Positions 10,032-18,425 of a stretch of DNA of 64,000 nucleotides are shown in pieces. A model generated the notes under the pieces. It did not search any database, had not been told where the DNA came from, and saw only the letters and a list, made by a program, of their open reading frames with translations. Position 1 is the stretch's first letter; each line of letters begins with the position of its first letter. The position numbers were made by a program, and so were the translations under genes. The DNA comes from Pseudomonadales bacterium (GTDB taxonomy: Bacteria; Pseudomonadota; Gammaproteobacteria; Pseudomonadales; Halieaceae), in contig JACKNN010000001.1 of the NCBI GenBank assembly GCA_024234855.1, positions 496,001 to 560,000 on the forward strand, in the 5' to 3' direction.

Positions 10032-11861
10032 ATGTGTGGCATTGTAGCTGCCGCGGCGCGGCGGGAAGTTTCCGAGATATTGCTCGAGGGCCTGCGCCGG
10101 CTCGAGTATCGCGGCTACGACTCGGCCGGGATGGCCCTGATCGACAACGAGCACAACCTGCAACTGCACAAGCAGCAGGGCAAGGTCTGTGAACTGGAAA
10201 AGGCGCAGAAACTGCGTCCCCACCTGGGCTGTACCGGCATCGCCCACACCCGCTGGGCAACCCATGGGGAGCCGTCGGGCGTCAATGCCCACCCCCACAT
10301 TTCGGGGCAGCGCATTGCCCTGGTGCACAACGGCATCATCGAAAATCACATGCGCCTTCGAGAGGAGTTGATGGCGCAGGGATACGAGTTCGCGTCCGCC
10401 ACTGATACCGAGGTTGTCGTCCACCTGTTACACCGGGCGCTGGAAGGCGGCAAGTCGTTGCTCAAGGCCATGCAGGACACAGTGGGCCGACTGGACGGCG
10501 CCTATGCGCTGGCAGCTATCGATGTGGACCACCCGGACCAGGTAGTGGCGGCTCGCAAGGGCAGCCCCCTGGTGATCGGCATCGGTATTGGCGAAAACTT
10601 CCTGGCGTCAGACCAACTGGCACTGCGCCAGGTGACTGACCGTTTCATCTTCCTGGAAGAGGGCGACGTGGTACTGATATCGCCGTCGACCCTGCAGATT
10701 TTTGACCAGGCGGGCGCCCCGGTGGAGCGCAAGAAGAGCCTGATCTCCGAGGCGGTGGAAGTCGCCGACCTCGGTGGTTTTGATCACTACATGTTAAAGG
10801 AGATTCACGAACAGCCCCGCGCACTGGCGGCGACCTTTGCCCAGGCGGCGAACTACCCGGGTATTGACGAGTGTTTCGGCGCCGGCGCCGGCGCGGTGTT
10901 CGACCGCGTCAAGGCGGTGCAGATTGTCGCCTGCGGGACCAGCTTCCACGCCGGTATGGTGGCGCGCTACTGGCTGGAAGAACTGGCGGGCATTCCCTGC
11001 CAGGTGGAGGTGGCTTCCGAGTTCCGCTACCGCAAGCGCGTCACCCATGCCGACACGCTGCTGGTGACCGTTTCCCAGTCGGGAGAGACCGCCGACAGCC
11101 TGGCGGCGCTGCGCAACGCGCAACCGGGCGAATTCGTGGCCAGCCTGGTGGTCTCCAACGTCGCCAACAGTTCACTGGTTCGCGACAGCGACCTGGTGTT
11201 CCTGACCAAGGCGGGCATGGAAATCGGGGTGGCCTCCACCAAGGCGTTTACCACGCAACTGGTCGGCCTGTTGATGCTGACTGTCGCCCTTGGGAGGCGC
11301 AGCTCGATGAGTGAGCAAAAACAGCAGGACGTGCTCGCGGCACTGCGCGGCCTGCCCGAGTACGTACAGCAAACCCTGGAACTCAACGACGATATCGAGC
11401 GTTTGTCCGAGGCCTTTATCCCCAAACACCACGCCCTGTTTCTCGGTCGGGGAATCCAGTACCCGATCGCGATGGAGGGGGCGCTCAAGCTGAAGGAGAT
11501 TTCCTACATCCACGCGGAGGCCTATCCGGCGGGCGAACTCAAGCACGGCCCGCTGGCGCTGGTGGATGATGATATGCCGGTGGTGGCGGTGGCGCCCAGC
11601 GATGACCTGCTGGAGAAGCTGAAGTCCAACCTGGAAGAGGTGCGATCCCGCGGCGGCGAGCTGTTTGTGTTCGCCGACCGCCAGGCGGGTTTCAAGAGTG
11701 AGGCCCGGGTGCAGGTGCTGCCCATGCCGCATTGCCCCGAGGTCATTAAGCCTATTGTTTACACCGTGGCTTTGCAGTTGTTGTCATATCACGTCGCCCT
11801 GCAAAAGGGCACCGACGTGGACAAGCCGCGCAACCTGGCGAAATCTGTCACGGTGGAATGA
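10032..11861 (+). CDS. glmS: Glutamine--fructose-6-phosphate aminotransferase (isomerizing)
   Basis: Forms glucosamine-6-phosphate from fructose-6-P and glutamine, the first step of the hexosamine pathway. The ATG at 10032 places the nucleophilic cysteine at position 2 (MCGIVAA), which the enzyme needs after Met removal. The resulting 609 residues match E. coli GlmS. The glutaminase domain shows HTRWATHG; two SIS sugar-isomerase domains follow (CGTSFHAG, SQSGETADS). The upstream frame to 9993 is only overlap with glmU. No glmS ribozyme is expected or seen. Confidence 0.98.
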   Translation: MCGIVAAAARREVSEILLEGLRRLEYRGYDSAGMALIDNEHNLQLHKQQGKVCELEKAQKLRPHLGCTGIAHTRWATHGEPSGVNAHPHISGQRIALVHNGIIENHMRLREELMAQGYEFASATDTEVVVHLLHRALEGGKSLLKAMQDTVGRLDGAYALAAIDVDHPDQVVAARKGSPLVIGIGIGENFLASDQLALRQVTDRFIFLEEGDVVLISPSTLQIFDQAGAPVERKKSLISEAVEVADLGGFDHYMLKEIHEQPRALAATFAQAANYPGIDECFGAGAGAVFDRVKAVQIVACGTSFHAGMVARYWLEELAGIPCQVEVASEFRYRKRVTHADTLLVTVSQSGETADSLAALRNAQPGEFVASLVVSNVANSSLVRDSDLVFLTKAGMEIGVASTKAFTTQLVGLLMLTVALGRRSSMSEQKQQDVLAALRGLPEYVQQTLELNDDIERLSEAFIPKHHALFLGRGIQYPIAMEGALKLKEISYIHAEAYPAGELKHGPLALVDDDMPVVAVAPSDDLLEKLKSNLEEVRSRGGELFVFADRQAGFKSEARVQVLPMPHCPEVIKPIVYTVALQLLSYHVALQKGTDVDKPRNLAKSVTVE

Positions 11862-11922
11862 TCGAACTGTAAGGTAAATCGCCTCCAGCCTTACGTCCGC
11901 AGGGCCGGTAGTGCAAAGCCAG

Positions 11923-11960
11923 CAATCGGGCCGGCGACAACGATTGCCGGCCCCGGATTG
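11923..11960. terminator. Hairpin between glmS and the convergent small gene
   Basis: GGGCCGGC (11928-11935) pairs with GCCGGCCC (11946-11953) around a 10-nt loop. The stem can be lengthened by CAATC/GATTG across a 2-nt bulge. No T-tract follows on either strand, so it may be a bidirectional, weak or Rho-assisted terminator. Confidence 0.4.
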
Positions 11961-11971
11961 AACACCGGCGA

Positions 11972-12106
11972 CTATTTGTCCTGTTTGGGTTCCTGCGTGG
12001 GCTCCTGCTTTTGTCCCTGCCCGGGCTTGTGCTCCTGCACTACCGGTTGCTCTTCCCTGGGCTTTCTTTCCTGCCCGCCGCATCCACCGCAACAACTGTC
12101 AGCCAT
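11972..12106 (-). CDS. Small Cys-rich CCGGCGG protein, 44 residues, unknown function
   Basis: A 45-codon frame beginning MADSCCGGCGG, followed by a Lys/Glu/Gln/Pro-rich disordered tail (QEPTQEPKQDK at the end). A GGAG ribosome site stands 8 nt before the ATG. Three closely spaced cysteines in a Gly-rich context look suited to metal or redox binding, but nothing shows which. The promoter upstream carries an FNR/Anr-type box at the class II position. Other frames overlap here without a ribosome site. Short proteins with similar Cys/Gly headers occur in gammaproteobacteria as uncharacterised genes, as far as I recall; I assign no function. Confidence 0.7.
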   Translation of the reverse strand: MADSCCGGCGGQERKPREEQPVVQEHKPGQGQKQEPTQEPKQDK

Positions 12107-12140
12107 ACTTTTCTCCACTGTGATACCGCGTTGAGCCGGG

Positions 12141-12182
12141 AGAATAACCCAGTAGATTGGTCAATTAATTGATCCAGATCAC
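12141..12182 (-). promoter_or_regulatory. FNR/Anr-type class II promoter of the small Cys-rich gene
   Basis: On the minus strand GTGAT-CTGG-ATCAA (12182-12169) matches the FNR box TTGAT-N4-ATCAA in 9 of 10 positions. A -10 TATTCT lies at 12146-12141. This predicts a start of transcription at 12134 and puts the box centre at -41.5, the standard class II activator position, with a 28-nt leader. In the plus direction a weaker TATCCT at 12206-12211 could serve the SirB2 gene. Confidence 0.6.
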
Positions 12183-12360
12183 CCATGGCCCGCGGGGGGT
12201 GGAACTATCCTTTCAACTGCGGCTGGCGGTCGATCGATGGCCGGCGATCGGATAGACTTTGCGCCCCATTGAGAGCTGGTGCGCTCCACCCGGCGTATCC
12301 GCTGATTACCCCGGCTGCTGCGCGACGGGCCGTGGTATGCGCCGGTTGGCAGGAGGTTTG

Positions 12361-12750
12361 ATGTCGTTGTTTGAACTATTGAAGGCGCTGCATGTCGGCT
12401 GCGCCCTGCTTTCTGTCGGCGGCTTCACCCTGCGGGGCTACTGGATGGTGCGCGATAATCCCCGCCTGCGATTGCGCCTGACCCGGGTGCTTCCCCATAT
12501 AGTTGATACCCTGCTGCTGGCATCCGCTGTCGGGATGCTGGTGATCTGGCAGCTTAACCCGTTTGCGCTGTCCTGGCTGGGTGCAAAAATAATTGCCTTG
12601 CTGTGCTATATCGGCCTGGGAATGGTCGCATTTCGCTTTGGCAAAACCCGGCGCGCGCGCCTGACCGCATTCGCCATGGCATTGTTGACGGCAGCCTATA
12701 TTGTTTGCGTTGCCTTTACGAAATCCCCGCTGGGGCCGCTGGCCCTGTAG
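12361..12750 (+). CDS. SirB2-family inner membrane protein
   Basis: A 129-residue protein with four predicted membrane helices. The pattern LLKALHVGCALLSVGGFTLRGYWM followed by LTRVLPHIVDTLLLASA is that of the SirB2 family, known by name as an invasion-gene regulator in Salmonella but with no established biochemical role. The ATG at 12361 is preceded by a strong AGGAGGT site, so the upstream extension to 12259 is rejected. It stands alone, convergent with the next gene. Confidence 0.8.
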   Translation: MSLFELLKALHVGCALLSVGGFTLRGYWMVRDNPRLRLRLTRVLPHIVDTLLLASAVGMLVIWQLNPFALSWLGAKIIALLCYIGLGMVAFRFGKTRRARLTAFAMALLTAAYIVCVAFTKSPLGPLAL

Positions 12751-12796
12751 GCCGTGTGCCCAGCCGGTAGAGACGGTTTTCAGTCGGTATCGGGGG

Positions 12797-12821
12797 GCTC
12801 GCCCCGCGACGCGGGGCGAGC
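12797..12821. terminator. 11-bp perfect hairpin between convergent genes
   Basis: GCTCGCCCCGC (12797-12807) and GCGGGGCGAGC (12811-12821) form an uninterrupted stem with a 3-nt loop. It lies between the stop codons of the SirB2 gene and the convergent secreted-protein gene. There is no T-run on either side, so termination activity is inferred from position and stem strength. Confidence 0.5.
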
Positions 12822-12831
12822 TGCTGCGGGC

Positions 12832-13191
12832 TTAACCGGGGTTGGCGGTTTTGTAGTCGCGGATTTCCGTGTTGAACTTGCCGGCGATGTCTTCCTCGCG
12901 CGATACTGCGGCGTTATAGGTTTCCTGGAGCTTCTGGTAGCTCTCCACGGCACCTTCCACGCCCTCCTTGGCGGCGGCCTCAGCGGCAGCCAGCTGGGGT
13001 TCCAGGCAGTTCATGTAGGCGAGATTGGCCGCCTGGAACTCCTTGACGGATTTCTGGGTGGCAAGCATCTGCTCCAGGGTGGCACTCTCACCGTCAGAGA
13101 TCTGGGGCGCGTCGGGTATAACACAGTCGTCCGCCAGGCTGGCCGCGCTGCCCAGCGCCAGACCCAGTAATACACACTTCCAATTTTTCAT
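12832..13191 (-). CDS. Secreted helical protein of unknown function
   Basis: A 119-residue protein with a clear signal peptide (MKNWKCVLLGLALGSAASLA, cleavage probably before DDC). The mature part is almost all helix-forming and has two cysteines (in ADDC and in YMNC) that could form one disulfide in the periplasm. The ATG at 13191 has an AAGGAAGGGG ribosome site; the upstream in-frame start at 13263 would bury the signal peptide. I recognise no family. The neighbouring SPOR gene is upstream on the same strand, 73 bp away. Confidence 0.7.
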   Translation of the reverse strand: MKNWKCVLLGLALGSAASLADDCVIPDAPQISDGESATLEQMLATQKSVKEFQAANLAYMNCLEPQLAAAEAAAKEGVEGAVESYQKLQETYNAAVSREEDIAGKFNTEIRDYKTANPG

Positions 13192-13264
13192 AAACAACCC
13201 CTTCCTTGAATGACGGGAAAACATTAACAGGACACTCAACGCCTGCCAAGAGGCGCGGCTCAAA

Positions 13265-14464
13265 CTATTCCCTGCCCACCCAAAGTGGCGGCAGATTATG
13301 GGCGGCCTGCAACTGGGCGGCTACCTTTTCGGCCTGCGCCCGGTCAGCCAGCCCTATGATGCGCACCCGGTAAAACGTCCTGCCGTCCTTGTCGCCGGCA
13401 GCGACCACGGCCTTGCCCACAGACGGTTGCAACCTTTTTACCCAGCTCTCGGCGGCACTGCGCTGGGTGTATGAACTGAAATTTACGAACCAGTCGCCCC
13501 CCGGAGCGGTGGCCGTCGCCGCCGGGCCCGGTTTGGGCGGCGCCTTGCCGGTCGCCGCCGGCCTGGCGGCTGGTGTAGCCGGTTTGACCGCCGGGGCCGG
13601 ATTTGGCGCGGGCGCCTTGAGGGCGGCCTGCTGCGCGCTCAGCTGTTTTTCAAGGCCGGCGACGGTATCGCCCAGACGCCGATTTTCCAGGGTCAGGGCG
13701 TCCAGGCTTGCCTGGATCTCGGTATTGCGCTCTTCCATTGCCCGCAGGGCATCCCGGCTGGCCGCGAGCTCAGCGGGACTGCCGGCGGTCGCCAGGGCCG
13801 CCTGTAACTGGCGAATCTCTTCCTGCGCAGAGGAGCGCTGCTGGATGACGCCGTAGCCTCCCGCCGCGAGCAGTACCAGCGCCACGATCCCCACCACCAC
13901 CATGCCCAGCGGCCAGCCCTGCGCATGCTCGGCCGGTTCCTGTTCGAAGTCGTCGGGGTCGTCGGCATAATCTTCCTCGTCTTCCCAATCCTCCTCGGCT
14001 TCGTCAGTGATTTCATTATCGGTGAACTCATCGTCGGAAAACCCATCGTCCTCGTCCTGTTCCGACGGCTCCGTCAGGGCAGGTCCATGGTCAGTGGTAT
14101 CGGCTCCCCGGTCGTCGCTCTTCGCCCCGGCAGGATCGCTGTCCGCCCATGGGTTTCTGTGCGCGTCATGGGCACTGCCGCTCAGGCCCGGGCTGCCACC
14201 CAGTACCTGCCAGTCCAGGTCGAGCGCTTCGGGGTCGTCGTCTTCCATCGACTCGAGGTATTCCTCGTCGTCGTCTTCATAGGCGGAGGCAAAATCGGTA
14301 TCGCGCTCCGATTCCTCGTAGTCCTCGTCTTCGTCCGCATCGAAGGCGGTAAATACCGGTTCCCGCCGCTCGTCCTTGGCGGCCGCATTGGCCCGGTCTC
14401 CGGGCGCCGCACCGCGGCCGGGCCTGTAACCGGCGGGTCTGCCGGGGGAGTCGTCGTCTATCAT
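13265..14464 (-). CDS. SPOR-domain single-pass membrane protein with acidic cytoplasmic region
   Basis: A 399-residue bitopic protein. Residues 1-180 are very acidic (runs of Asp/Glu) and would lie in the cytoplasm. One membrane helix spans about 184-206, a coiled coil about 208-280, a Pro/Ala-rich linker about 283-321, and a SPOR domain about 322-397 (GGDWFVNFSSYTQRSAAESW). SPOR domains bind glycan strands stripped of stem peptides at the division site, so a septal or cell-wall role is likely. The layout resembles FtsN or DamX in outline, but the acidic N-terminus is not theirs. Confidence 0.8.
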   Translation of the reverse strand: MIDDDSPGRPAGYRPGRGAAPGDRANAAAKDERREPVFTAFDADEDEDYEESERDTDFASAYEDDDEEYLESMEDDDPEALDLDWQVLGGSPGLSGSAHDAHRNPWADSDPAGAKSDDRGADTTDHGPALTEPSEQDEDDGFSDDEFTDNEITDEAEEDWEDEEDYADDPDDFEQEPAEHAQGWPLGMVVVGIVALVLLAAGGYGVIQQRSSAQEEIRQLQAALATAGSPAELAASRDALRAMEERNTEIQASLDALTLENRRLGDTVAGLEKQLSAQQAALKAPAPNPAPAVKPATPAARPAATGKAPPKPGPAATATAPGGDWFVNFSSYTQRSAAESWVKRLQPSVGKAVVAAGDKDGRTFYRVRIIGLADRAQAEKVAAQLQAAHNLPPLWVGRE

Positions 14465-14600
14465 GGCTTGTTATGGCCTGTCAGTGAAAAAATCCCCGAG
14501 ATAGTAGCAGACCCACCCCGCAATTACCTCAGGGCCTCAAAATCGGTCGCCGGGTGTCCGGATTCGTGTTGCCTGTCAGTAATTTGGTTAGAATGCTGCC

Positions 14601-16751
14601 ATGGATGTGTCCGATATTCTTTCCCCCCTCAATGATGCCCAGCGAGAAGCCGTCGCGGCCGACAACCAGAATATGCTGGTGCTGGCGGGTGCCGGCAGCG
14701 GCAAGACCCGGGTGCTGGTGCACCGTATCGCCTGGCTGATCCGGGCGGAGGGCTTCTCGCCCTGGTCGATCCTGGCGGTGACCTTTACCAACAAGGCGGC
14801 GCGTGAGATGCGCGGTCGCATAGAGGAAATGCTACAAATCCCCTCCCAAGGCATGTGGGTGGGGACCTTTCACGGCCTGGCCCATCGCCTGCTCAAGGCC
14901 CACTGGAAAGAGGCGGGTCTGCCGCAGAATTTCCAGATCCTGGACAGCGATGACCAGTTGCGCCTGGTCAAGCGGGTGTGCCGGGAACTGGAACTGGACG
15001 AATCCCGTTGGCCCCCCAGGCAGGCCCAGTGGTTTATCAATGCGCAGAAAGACGAGGGCCTGCGCGCGGCTCATATAGAGCCACCGCCCGGTGATCTCTT
15101 CGCGCACACCATGCTGCAGGTTTACCGCGCCTATGAGCAGGCCTGTGAGCGCGGCGGCATGGTCGATTTTGCCGAGCTGTTGCTGCGCGCCCATGAGCTG
15201 TGGCTGAAAAGCCCCGAGACCCTGCGCCATTACCAGGGAAGGTTCAGGCAAGTACTGGTAGATGAATTCCAGGACACCAACACTATTCAGTACGCCTGGC
15301 TGCGGGTGCTGGCCGGCAAGCATATTCCGGTGGTGGCCGTGGGGGACGATGATCAGTCGATCTACGGCTGGCGCGGCGCGAAGATCGAGAATATCCAGCG
15401 CTTTACCCAGGATTTCTCCGGCACCCACACCGTCCGGCTGGAGCAGAATTACCGCTCAAGCCAGACCATCCTGCGAGCCGCCAACGGTGTTATCGCCAAT
15501 AACCAGGGTCGTCTCGGCAAGGAGTTGTGGACCGCCGGTGAGTCGGGCGAGCAAATCAGCCTGTACGCGGGTTTTAATGAGCAGGATGAGGCCCGCTATA
15601 TCGTCGAGCAGATCGAGCAGTGGACCGGCGCAGGCAACACGCGGGCCTCGGCGGCCATACTCTATCGCTCCAACGCCCAGTCGCGGGTGCTGGAAGAGGC
15701 GCTTATTCGCGCCCAGGTACCCTACCGAATCTATGGCGGCCAGCGATTTTACGAGCGCATTGAAATACGCAACGCGCTGGCCTACCTGCGCCTGCTGCTC
15801 AGCCGGGGAGACGATGCCGCCGTGGAGCGCGTGATCAACACTCCGCCGCGGGGGATCGGTGGCAAGACCCTGGACGTGGTGCGCGAGTGTGCCCGCAGCC
15901 GGGAAATACCGCTGTGGAACGCCATCACAGCGGTTATCGCGGAGCAGGCTCTGCCGGCACGCGCCCTGGGCGCGCTGGAGGGTTTTGTGGCGCTGATCAA
16001 TGAGCTGGACGGTGGCACTGATGAGTTATCGTTGGAGGAAGTGGTTGAGCAGGTCATCCAGGGGGCATCCCTGATCGAGTTCTACCAGAAGGAGAAAGGC
16101 GAGAAGGGGCAGGCCCGGGTAGAGAACCTGGAGGAACTGGTCAGTGCGGCCAAGCAGTTTGTGGCCGGCGACGATGAGCTGCCCCCGCTGCAGCAGTTCC
16201 TGGACAGCGCCGCCCTGGATGCCGGCGACGCCCAGGCCGACGAACACGAGGACAGTGTGCAGCTGATGACATTGCACTCGGCCAAGGGTCTGGAGTTTCC
16301 CCTGGTGTTCCTGGCGGGAATGGAGGAGAACCTGTTTCCCCACCGCATGTCTATCGAGGAGCCGGGACGGTTGGAGGAAGAACGCCGCCTGTGTTACGTG
16401 GGAATCACCCGCGCAATGCAGAAGCTGGTGATCACCTATGCAGAGAGCCGGCGCCTGCACGGCAGTGAAACCCTCAACACACCCTCGCGTTTTATCCGGG
16501 AAATACCCGGCGAATTGCTGCAGGAGGTGCGGCTGCACACCAGTATTGCGCGCCCGGTCAGCAGTATCATGCACGCCAGGGTGCCGGACACGCAGCTGAA
16601 CCTCGGCCAGCAGGTATACCACCAGATATTCGGCGAGGGGGTCGTGCTAAACTTCGAGGGTCGCGGTGCCAGTGCGCGGGTCCAGGTCAACTTCGATACC
16701 GATGGCTGCAAGTGGCTGGTGTTGCAGTATGCGAATCTGCAGCTGATGTAG
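14601..16751 (+). CDS. uvrD: DNA helicase II UvrD
   Basis: 3'-5' superfamily 1 helicase of nucleotide excision and mismatch repair. The 716 residues compare with 720 in E. coli. The opening MDVSDILSPLNDAQREAVAA and Walker A GAGSGKT (30-36) are typical, as are VDEFQDTN, VGDDDQSIYGWRGA and the C-terminal Tudor-like segment (LGQQVYHQIFGEGVVLNFEG), which separates UvrD from Rep. A possible TAGAAT -10 lies at 14589-14594, but the spacing to upstream -35 candidates is poor, and I see no LexA box. Confidence 0.97.
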   Translation: MDVSDILSPLNDAQREAVAADNQNMLVLAGAGSGKTRVLVHRIAWLIRAEGFSPWSILAVTFTNKAAREMRGRIEEMLQIPSQGMWVGTFHGLAHRLLKAHWKEAGLPQNFQILDSDDQLRLVKRVCRELELDESRWPPRQAQWFINAQKDEGLRAAHIEPPPGDLFAHTMLQVYRAYEQACERGGMVDFAELLLRAHELWLKSPETLRHYQGRFRQVLVDEFQDTNTIQYAWLRVLAGKHIPVVAVGDDDQSIYGWRGAKIENIQRFTQDFSGTHTVRLEQNYRSSQTILRAANGVIANNQGRLGKELWTAGESGEQISLYAGFNEQDEARYIVEQIEQWTGAGNTRASAAILYRSNAQSRVLEEALIRAQVPYRIYGGQRFYERIEIRNALAYLRLLLSRGDDAAVERVINTPPRGIGGKTLDVVRECARSREIPLWNAITAVIAEQALPARALGALEGFVALINELDGGTDELSLEEVVEQVIQGASLIEFYQKEKGEKGQARVENLEELVSAAKQFVAGDDELPPLQQFLDSAALDAGDAQADEHEDSVQLMTLHSAKGLEFPLVFLAGMEENLFPHRMSIEEPGRLEEERRLCYVGITRAMQKLVITYAESRRLHGSETLNTPSRFIREIPGELLQEVRLHTSIARPVSSIMHARVPDTQLNLGQQVYHQIFGEGVVLNFEGRGASARVQVNFDTDGCKWLVLQYANLQLM

Positions 16752-16782
16752 GCACGGGATATAACAAGGAACGGAGCAGGTC

Positions 16783-17952
16783 ATGGCGGCAGCCTCATTT
16801 GAGCGGCGTTTTACCCCCCTTATTATTCTGGCATTGGTGGCGGCACTCGTCCTGGTATTGGGCCTGTGGGCGACGGGGCGCGCAGGTGAAAGCCAGGCCG
16901 TGGCGGCCGGCCCGGACGTGGCTCAGGGCCAGTACCATTGGAAGCTGGTCACCACCTGGCCGAAGAACTTTCCCGGCCTGGGATCAGGGGCGGAAAACCT
17001 GGCGCGCTACGTCGACGAACTCAGCGGCGGGCGCCTCAAGATCCATGTATACGGTGCCGGGGAGATTGTGCCGGCTTTCGAGATTTTTGATGCGGTGTCG
17101 CAGGGGGTGGCCGATGCGGGCCACGGTGCCGCGTATTACTGGAAGGGCAAGGTGCCGGCGTCAGTCTTCTTCACCACGATACCCTTTGGCATGAACGCCC
17201 AGGAAACCAATGCCTGGCTGCACTATGGCGGTGGGCTGGAGCTCTGGCGGGAAGCCTATGCGCCGTTTAATCTTATTCCCTTCGCCGGCGGCAGTTCCGG
17301 TGTACAGATGGCCGGCTGGTTTAACCGGGAAATCAAATCGATCGCCGATCTGCAGGGCCTGAAAATGCGGATACCAGGCCTCGCGGGTGACGTCTTCGCC
17401 GAGGCCGGCGGCACCTCGGTGCGTATACCCGGGGGCGAAATCTACACCTCCCTGCAAACCGGGGTGATTGACGCCGCAGAGTGGGTGGGCCCCTACAACG
17501 ACCTGGCCCTGGGTATGCACGAGGTGGCGAAATACTACTATTACCCCGGCTGGCATGAGCCGGGCTCCATGCTCGAGTTTATTATCAACAAGGACTCTTT
17601 TGACGCGCTGCCACCGGACCTGCAGGCGATCGTGACCTATGCCGCCAGGGCGGCGAACCAGGATATGCTGGATGAGTTCACGGCGCGCAACAACGCCGCC
17701 CTGCAAGACCTGGTGAACAATCACGGGGTGCAGTTGCGACGCCTGCCGGACGATGTGCTGCTGGCCCTGTACCGGGCCAACGAAAAAGTAATGCAACAGC
17801 TGATCACAGACGACCCGATGGCCGCCAAAGTGTACGCATCCTACCGGAAATTCTATGACGGCGTGCGAGCCTACCACCATATCTCCGAGCAGGCCTACAT
17901 CAATGCCAGGGACGTTGTGATGGACGCCCCCGGGCCCGACCAGGCTCACTAG
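16783..17952 (+). CDS. TRAP transporter solute-binding protein, 2-oxo-acid (TakP/DctP) type
   Basis: Periplasmic receptor of a tripartite ATP-independent transporter. A hydrophobic N-terminal segment (about residues 10-30) acts as signal or anchor; the mature part starts near QYHWKLVTTWPKNFPG. The motifs TTWPKNFPGLG, EWVGPYNDLALG and PGWHEPG are those of the TakP-like branch, which binds 2-oxo acids such as pyruvate. The gene lies 31 bp after uvrD and convergent to the genes of the membrane subunits dctQ and dctM, with yciA between. Ligand type is inferred from the family. Confidence 0.88.
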   Translation: MAAASFERRFTPLIILALVAALVLVLGLWATGRAGESQAVAAGPDVAQGQYHWKLVTTWPKNFPGLGSGAENLARYVDELSGGRLKIHVYGAGEIVPAFEIFDAVSQGVADAGHGAAYYWKGKVPASVFFTTIPFGMNAQETNAWLHYGGGLELWREAYAPFNLIPFAGGSSGVQMAGWFNREIKSIADLQGLKMRIPGLAGDVFAEAGGTSVRIPGGEIYTSLQTGVIDAAEWVGPYNDLALGMHEVAKYYYYPGWHEPGSMLEFIINKDSFDALPPDLQAIVTYAARAANQDMLDEFTARNNAALQDLVNNHGVQLRRLPDDVLLALYRANEKVMQQLITDDPMAAKVYASYRKFYDGVRAYHHISEQAYINARDVVMDAPGPDQAH

Positions 17953-18001
17953 TTACACGTTTCGCCATCCGCCGCGGTGAGACGGCGGGAAACAGGTGGG
18001 G

Positions 18002-18394
18002 CTAGGTTTTGATTGCCCGGGTGCGGCCCGACTCATCGATTGCCACAAAGACGAACTCGCCCTCGGTGACCTTGAGCGGCTCCCCGTCGTGGGGCGAATT
18101 GATCCAGACCTCCACCATGATGCGAATAGAGCTGCGGCCTATTTCCAGCACATCGCAGTAGCAGGACACCACCGCCCCGACATGTACCGGGGTCAGGAAT
18201 GCCATCCCGTCCACGGCCACGGTGGCGACCCGGCCGCGGGCCACTTCGCTGGCGGTGATCATCCCGGCGATATCCATCTGCGACAACAGCCAGCCACCAA
18301 AGATGTCGCCACTGGCGTTGGTGTCCTTGGGCATGGCCACTGTTTGCAGGGCGAGATCGCCCTGGGGGATTGGAGTGTCGTCGATGTCGCTCAT
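18002..18394 (-). CDS. yciA: Acyl-CoA thioesterase, YciA type
   Basis: A 130-residue hot-dog fold thioesterase that hydrolyses acyl-CoA esters. The active-site region MPKDTNASGDIFGGWLLSQMD is the signature of the YciA/acyl-CoA hydrolase family, and the length is close to E. coli YciA (132). It starts 31 bp downstream of dctM on the same strand, so it is probably the last gene of a dctQ-dctM-yciA transcript. Confidence 0.92.
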   Translation of the reverse strand: MSDIDDTPIPQGDLALQTVAMPKDTNASGDIFGGWLLSQMDIAGMITASEVARGRVATVAVDGMAFLTPVHVGAVVSCYCDVLEIGRSSIRIMVEVWINSPHDGEPLKVTEGEFVFVAIDESGRTRAIKT

Positions 18395-18425
18395 TGGTCA
18401 GGGTCCAGGTGCGTGGTTGTAAAAG

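Noticed and set aside
14465..14600. LexA box upstream of uvrD
   Set aside because: A CTGT half-site is present, but no ACAG at the right distance; SOS control cannot be claimed.
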